Shown piece by piece: positions 56,190 through 62,000 of a DNA stretch of 62,000 bases; position 1 is the first letter of the stretch, and the number at the start of each line of letters is the position of its first letter. The stretch is from Phoronis australis. Taxonomy: Eukaryota > Phoronida > Phoronidae. The notes under the pieces were generated by a model that searched no databases, had not been told where the DNA came from, and saw only the letters and a list, made by a program, of their open reading frames with translations. The position numbers and the translations under genes are program-made. The stretch covers positions 343,311-405,310 of the forward strand of contig NMRA01000347.1 of NCBI GenBank assembly GCA_002633005.1, in the 5' to 3' direction.

Positions 56190-59100
56190 CTGAAACAGAC
56201 AGACAGTTAGGCTAATGACAATAATATGACCTCAGTGTCTATGTAGTTACTGCTTCATTTATGTCAAGCTAATCGAAAAGAATTGGGTATTTAGTTGAAA
56301 CTTTCGAATTTCGACAATGCCTAATTTATTTTAAAAATTTCTGTTCATTGCCTTGTCATCATTTGTCGACAACTACACAAAGGGTTAATTATCTAATTCT
56401 ATGACCAAAATCAGGAGTAACCAGATTTCATCTGGCCTCAGTAGCCAAGTTTTATGACCCGTAAAAAATCTCAAGAGTTTTTTACGACTTCATGTTTCGA
56501 TTCATGGCCAAAAATGAGACAGAATAGCCCTGTCTTGCTTCTGAATCAGTATCAAAAGTTTATGTCCACTCATGAGCTAAAAACGCTTTGACGAGCTTCT
56601 GTATTCCACTTTTACGACATGTCAATACAGAACAGACAATAGACTGGGACCCACCACCACCCCGTTCTACCTGCTGCTGCTGTTCAAACTTCTTGACTCC
56701 CCTCTTGTCTTGTTTCTCCTGTAGAAGCTCCTTTACACGCTCCTCCTTGTGATATGTGGAGAAGTAGGCCTTCGCGTGGTGTAGACCCACATCCTGTGGA
56801 ACAGCACGGTACAATGAGAACACGTGATACAATGGGATGCTGAGGTTTCTTTTGCGTCATTGGTGGCAACAAGTCCCACTTCCATAACTGCTCAAATCCA
56901 ACCATATTCGACGACTGTCTATGCAAAGCTTCATGAGAGACTAGTCTGCTTGTTATGTTTTGTTTGTGTAACTAAATTAGATCGCGAAAATGAGTTTCAC
57001 AAAATTGACTTATGACTGGAACGTTCAACTTGGTGTTAGCTTCCCACTTCACAACAGCGGAAAAACACAGTCTACAAATAATTTACATATTGTTTCAGTA
57101 ATTTGCATAATATGTCCGCCCCAGATTACAAGGTGACAGAACTCTCCTTTGTCTCAAAGATAAGAAAATATGTGATCTATTTTATGAAATAAGACACATT
57201 TTTGTGTCTCTCATTGATGTAGAGAAGGCGAAGAATTTAAGATCACGCATCCGCGGGTATTTATCCACTTTATCAAACTTATTCACGTCGGAGTTGCCAC
57301 CCACAGCACAGCTGCAGCAATAATTTGTTGGCACTGGAAGGCCGAATAGAGTAATGTAACTGAGAAAAACTTGTAAAGAATCAGACAACAACAAATAACA
57401 TGTGAAACTCCAGTGGCATGCAAACGAGGCAGCAAATGTGCTTGACCGATGTTTATGGCATTGTGGGTAAAATACAGTGAGTTTCGAGTGTCGCTCTGTA
57501 ATCCGGGATGGCCCTGCTGATGAGTATATTCTTAGACACTTTGAATTTTTGTAAAGTGGCCCCTATTGAAAGCGTCTGCAGTTTAATCTTGACATCAAAA
57601 CAAAAACTGACATGAAACTAGTCGACGATACATCAATCTTCACAAATGATAAATGACCTCAACCAATAAGATTACACCGCACGTCACTTGCATAAATGTC
57701 CTCAACCAAAAAGATTATGCCACATGTCACTTACACACTAAATGTTCTCAGAGACAACCAATAAGATGATGCAACTCGTCGCGTACATAAATGTACTCAA
57801 CCAACATGAGTTTGCCCAATGTCACTTACATAAATGTCGTCAAACAGATTAAACTGTAGTGTGCCGAACTTGTCAATGGGTGGTCGGATGTACTCGCACA
57901 TCTCATTCTTCTGAATGGCCTCCATCAGGCGAACACATGACACATAGGCAAGTCGTGATTGGATCTCGTTCATGTCAGGCACCTAGGTGACAGCAAACAC
58001 AGCCAATCAGTATCATTATAACATAAAACACCAAGAAAATGTATCTAAGTGGAGTTTAGATTATGAAGGAACAACTATATTTAGTCTACAGATCCTTTTA
58101 ATTCACGCAATAAGAATTAAATTTTAGAAGACACCAGCTTTACAGCTGTGAAGAATATTTTAAAAGCAATCAATGTCATTTTGCAAGGGAACATATAATT
58201 TAGTGCATTCTCCAGCATACTCTCAAAACACTTGTCACTCGTGCGATTTTGTGTGGTCTTAAATTAACTTGTTTTTCACGATTTCTTGAGTCTTAGGAAC
58301 GCATCGCTGCCACATGGTTGGATGTCTAATCATTCTCTACACACACACAAACACTCACCTTCACCGGTGACGCCCATGGATTCCAGCGTTTCCATAGCAA
58401 CCACCAGCCTGACAACTCATCACCGTAGTTGGTCAGATTAATCTCATCTTGACTTCCAACGTCGACGGCAAACACTGTCTGAGCACCGTGTGCCCGCATG
58501 ACGTCCGCTGTAGAAACAATTGGGTCAAAGTCATAGCATATTAAGTAAAAAGAGCATTCAACACGTTTGAAGTTGCAAAAAGCCACACGCTAAGTCATGG
58601 AACTACATAGCTTTTCACGGGTTTTGAACAATTAAGGCGATATTTTACCAACTCTCACAAGAACAACACAGAGTGTTAAAATGCACCTACAACTGCACTG
58701 CAAACAGAATGCTTCAAGGAGCATCAAAAATCACCACTACGTGGTGCAGAATGTGTTTAACGTGTCCTGGTCGTGTCCCTAATAGACCAAATTTTATGAA
58801 AACATGACCAGGAACTCCGAAGCAAATGTAAAAATAGAATTGCCACCCCTCATCATCTGTCATCGCCATAGAAACACATTTGCCAAATCTCTTCAAGGGT
58901 TCAAGAGATACAGCACTGGGTTCCAGAAGCCTGAATGCTCATACAGAGATGACAGCAATATGCATCTACATACGGGTATATAAAAATTACAAAAAACAGT
59001 TTTCAATAATCATTATGGTTATAAATCACTATCTCTTGCATTTCAAATAAAAAACTGAGAAAGAATATTTCTTTACATGACCTTGCAATTTGTATGCGAT

Positions 59101-60705
59101 GGCAAGGTCAGATCAAAGTGAAATTTAATCACTGACAATGCTTTCCACAAAAAGTACTTTTGAGTTCTGGTATTGGTCTTGATGACACTCTTACCTACAG
59201 ATGACTAATTCTTCACCTCAGCTTAATTACAGATAATTTTGGAATGGAAAAGACCTATTTTTTGTGCTATCTAATCTGCCTGAACTTATTAGAAAATACA
59301 TATAGTAATACACGATTTCACACAAACCCAAAAAAGACACAAAACACTGTTGGAAGTTGCCATCACAGAGCTATGCTTGGGCTCCTATTCACATTAAAAG
59401 AATGACGGACAAAGCAAAAAATGGAAATATACAAAAAGAAAGAAAAACGAAGAAAAACCGTGTTTTGCCGGTTTATTATCAAAGCTAATGGTAATTGTCA
59501 AATCACAATCGCTTTGGAAACTAAAACTAATAAAAATAAAAAATAAAACCTGATGATTAGACAGTTGAATAAGCAATGAAACCAAGATGTTACAATCTAC
59601 AGTCACCCTGACTAATCACACTTTTCTGAGACATTATCATGTACAGATCTGATAGAGCGCCTCTACTTTGTCCATTACATATGATCATGTGACCTAATCA
59701 GTGACTTCAACAGCTCTTGACAGGCCAACATTGTAATTAAAGACTGCCCCAAAAATTGTGGGCCAACAACAGCTGAGGACATTAAAGTTTCTTTTTCTAA
59801 GTTTCCATTTAAGAGATTTCCATACAGATTGGTCTTGATCTATATGCGAGATCACATGTTATAATTTCGATTTTCATCCTTATGGATTTAGAAAAGTACT
59901 TCACCACCACGCGATATCTGGGAAGACATGAGAGCCCAGCTCGAACAAAATGTCAATGGGACAGAACAATTCATCCAAGAATTAAGATTGAGTAATTAGT
60001 CTCAGATAGACAGCAAAGTGCAGCCATTGGAGAACTCAAAAGTGTCACACATGATGTGTTCACAGACATGGCAGTACTGTTTGTTTATTTGTTCGTTTGT
60101 TTGTTTACAATGTACCTGGCAGGTTGTTTACGTAACCGCCGTCAAGGAGGAGATGTCCGTCTACGGGGTCACAGAGGGGGGGCATGTAGCCAGCCAGTGA
60201 CATGCTTGAACGGGCGTAACGCCACAATGAACCTAGAAAAACCAACACAAGGCAACAGTGCAACAGGGGGCGCTCAATGAAAACACAGACAGGAAACGGC
60301 TGGTACCACTATGTGAATGTGGAACTATGGAAAGTACCAATTACTTGACAGTTGTTCATCAACTGTTACGAAAAATAACTTTCAGAAATGTTTATAGAAA
60401 CCTTTCAGTGCTTTAGAAATGAAATGGCGACACATGTTTGGTACCATGTTGAAATGGCATCAGAATCTAAAAAAACTCAGTAATCTACACAGTCCCAAAG
60501 TCCTCACTGTCATTGGTGATCAGCCGTTTGCCCTTTGGTCAGTGCTGCGCCACCTGTTGGTAGCGTGCAACACTAAGGTTCAGCTAACCTGGCACAATGT
60601 TAACGTAAGCGCCATCTACCAGGTAATGGCCATCTATCGGGTCGCAGATCGGCGGCAGAACTACCACGATGGTCATGCTGGCGCGAACGTACCTCCACAG
60701 GGAAC
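56019..60705 (-). CDS. PNPLA6: Neuropathy target esterase / patatin-like phospholipase, 3' part of gene
   Basis: NTE-type enzymes (PNPLA6/PNPLA7, fly Swiss cheese) are ER-anchored lysophospholipases that deacylate phosphatidylcholine and lysophosphatidylcholine. Only the end of the patatin domain and the C-terminus lie here. Exons in transcription order: alternative 60705-60589 or 60232-60116, then 58507-58359, 57982-57830, 56793-56671 and 56189-56019. Phases match throughout, and one alternative exon plus the rest gives 713 nt ending in TAA. Diagnostic strings: [64 protein letters not shown] and SFTDLAELV. The GXSXG nucleophile exon, cyclic-nucleotide-binding domains and transmembrane start are missing because the window ends. 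Invertebrates usually have one gene co-orthologous to PNPLA6 and PNPLA7, so the symbol is approximate. Confidence 0.94.
56671..56793 (-). CDS. PNPLA6: PNPLA6/7 exon, C-terminal helix region
   Basis: Encodes [20 protein letters not shown], then [20 protein letters not shown]. The opening DVG..(H/Y)...A matches vertebrate DVGYQYGKAVF. The rest is charged and poorly conserved. The exon is 123 nt, acceptor CCACAG, donor GTAGAA (weak), phase 0 at both ends. Confidence 0.88.
57830..57982 (-). CDS. PNPLA6: PNPLA6/7 exon, post-patatin region
   Basis: Encodes [20 protein letters not shown] through [13 protein letters not shown] to FDDIY, matching vertebrate [18 protein letters not shown] and YLRPPID. 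The exon is 153 nt, phase 0 at both ends, acceptor CCTAG, donor GTAAGT. Confidence 0.97.
58359..58507 (-). CDS. PNPLA6: PNPLA6/7 exon, patatin domain end
   Basis: Encodes [20 protein letters not shown], then [20 protein letters not shown] and [10 protein letters not shown]. This is almost identical in layout to vertebrate NTE. The exon is 149 nt, acceptor CTACAG, donor GTGAGT, ending in phase 0. Confidence 0.97.
58690..58945. repeat. Isolated copy of the AAATTTTATGAAAA module in a PNPLA6/7 intron
   Basis: CCAAATTTTATGAAAACATG, GAACTCCGAAGCAAATGTAA, TGCCACC, TCATCTGTCATCGCCAT and AAGAGATACAGCAC follow the same order as in the 54.3-56.0 kb array. Confidence 0.55.
60116..60232 (-). CDS. PNPLA6: PNPLA6/7 catalytic exon, DGG version
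   Basis: A 117-nt exon encoding [20 protein letters not shown], then [18 protein letters not shown]. It carries the catalytic aspartate of the patatin Ser-Asp dyad in DGG. The acceptor TTTTTCTAG and donor GTACAT are canonical. It matches the vertebrate form more closely than the upstream copy does, so it is probably the default exon. It joins exon 58507-58359 to give LPADVMR. Confidence 0.95.
60589..60705 (-). CDS. PNPLA6: PNPLA6/7 alternative catalytic exon, DGA version
   Basis: A 117-nt open exon encoding [20 protein letters not shown], then [18 protein letters not shown]. It has a strong pyrimidine tract with TCTTCTCAAG acceptor and a GTTAGC donor. It is a second version of the exon at 60116-60232: same length, same phases (two bases in, one base out), about 60% identical residues by hand alignment (23 of 38). 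The patatin DG[GA] motif is DGA here. The usual SGY is VVV, and NNLP is NIVP. No stop or frameshift is present, so it looks functional and mutually exclusive with its neighbour, but a recent loss of use is possible. Confidence 0.82.
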
Positions 60706-62000
60706 CTTGAGAAGACAGAGACAGTGTGATGGGCGCAAGAGGGCGCCACTAGACATACTGTAGGACTTCTGTCAGTCAGCAGGGATTAATGTGTAGTTTT
60801 TGATTATCAGAGATAGGTCAGACTTGGAAGCAGTAAACAACAGATAAATGAGACAAGAGGTTGGGAGTGTCACCATTAACTTGATTGTGAAGCAATTAGA
60901 TTGTACTGACACAATATCTCTTAATGGTTCTGGTTTTAGACTAAATTAATGCGAGAAAACAAATAACAAATATTAAATGCTAAGGCGAACGATGTGCAGA
61001 GTACATTGTCATTTAAGAAACAAAATGTCTGGACTCTATTGGACACTAGGTGGCGTGGTGATCAGTCTGATCAACAGCCTGATCACCATGTCATCTAACT
61101 TTGATGCGCACCAAATTTAATTTTTTTTTTGTTAAAGTTCTGCTATAAGAAAACAAATCACAGAATCATTAGCAGTTGTTGGTGTTCTTGTTAAAACTAA
61201 CATTCTTCAGATTGCTCAAACAATTTACAGCATAGCCAGAAAAACTCTCCAGAAGTTTTAGAGGTGTTAAAAGGCAGACAGACATTACCATTTCAATTAC
61301 CAGGAAGTAAAGTTCATGGTTAAACAACATGCATGTTTAGTAAGAATCCCTGAAGCACTTCAAACAAGACCTAGAGTTAGGGTAAAGAAACCATCCAGAA
61401 GCCGGAATCATAAATACTCTCACAACCGTGACGAATACAACTACACACAGGTTTGACTCTCCAAGCACTACTGCACATCAAATCCTGTGATGGGCCACCG
61501 AGAAAAAAACACTGAACGATAGGTAATTTATTTCCAAATACCAAACAAAAATCACAGTTTATCGTAATTATGACTCCCGCCACCGAGTGAAGTGAATGAA
61601 AGAATAGAAAACAGGGATTTAAGGTTTAATAAATTAATTAATTAGTCAAACGAGCATTAAGATTCATTGGTATACATTTCTTAACACTTACGGTAAAAAT
61701 TCTTCAATTTGGAACAAAAATGATAAATCTTGCTGAAACAGTCGAATTTCTATTTTTCAGAGGCTTGTCACATTGTTGCAAATGATCAAAATTTATTCAA
61801 ATTTGTTTGGTAATAACTGCGCTAGACAAACCATACTAAAGGCAAAGTAAATTTTCCTGTTGAAGAAATTGACAAAATGTCCAAAACTGAAGAATTTTTA
61901 TCGTACTATAGACTCTTGAAAATAATTTCAAATTATTTAAACGTTTTCTTAAATATTAAATTTATCGATTAACACTCATTTCTAATTGAATTTAAAATAG
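60706..62000. other. PNPLA6/7 intron running off the window
   Basis: No further exon recognised. The next upstream exon should encode the region before KDG-SLWRY and must end with one base of the Gly codon. AT-rich, with short homopolymer runs. Confidence 0.5.

Overview
This is a window of animal nuclear DNA. It is AT-rich and intron-rich, with canonical GT-AG splice sites and many degenerate repeats. No bacterial operon, CRISPR array or convincing tRNA/rRNA gene is visible. Both genes read most like deuterostome proteins, and the repeats (tRNA-derived SINE, foldback MITE-like elements, non-LTR reverse transcriptase, GGACGGACG-type repeat tails) suit a marine invertebrate such as a hemichordate, echinoderm or lancelet. 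The species is inference only.

Two genes can be read exon by exon, both on the minus strand. (1) 36942-16356: a complete cytosolic phospholipase A2 (PLA2G4 type) in 15 coding exons with every splice phase compatible, about 949 residues. It has an N-terminal C2 domain, GSGGGFR at 194-200, the nucleophile motif LSGS around Ser228, and the catalytic Asp motif VDAGL at Asp746. One 1088-nt exon carries a large lineage-type insert: an acidic stretch followed by a dense run of basic RRxS-like sites. (2) 60705-56019: the 3' end of a neuropathy target esterase (PNPLA6/7) gene, whose earlier exons lie beyond the right edge. The exon carrying the catalytic DG[GA] aspartate is present twice, with the same length (117 nt) and phases; one copy reads DGG and the other DGA. 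This looks like an undescribed mutually exclusive exon pair, and is the most interesting signal here. Both genes encode patatin/cPLA2-superfamily lipid hydrolases on the same strand, about 19 kb apart.

Layout. 1-16 kb holds no convincing gene. It has a heat-shock-element/TATA promoter-like block (2.74-2.88 kb, perhaps in a solo LTR), two near-identical duplicated blocks next to single-N gaps (3.5-8.5 kb and 8.9-13.25 kb, possibly unmerged haplotypes), a decayed LINE reverse transcriptase and a foldback element. 16.1-36.9 kb is the cPLA2 gene; its introns contain two SINE copies, a palindrome and a minisatellite. 37-56 kb is intergenic, with a foldback element, a 1.5-kb terminal-inverted-repeat element, a tandem duplication and a degenerate module array. 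56-60.7 kb is the PNPLA6/7 3' end, and 60.7-62 kb is apparently intron.

Functional link: both enzymes hydrolyse glycerophospholipid acyl chains with a Ser-Asp dyad. cPLA2 releases sn-2 fatty acids at membranes it reaches through its calcium-binding C2 domain. NTE-type enzymes deacylate phosphatidylcholine/lysophosphatidylcholine at the ER.
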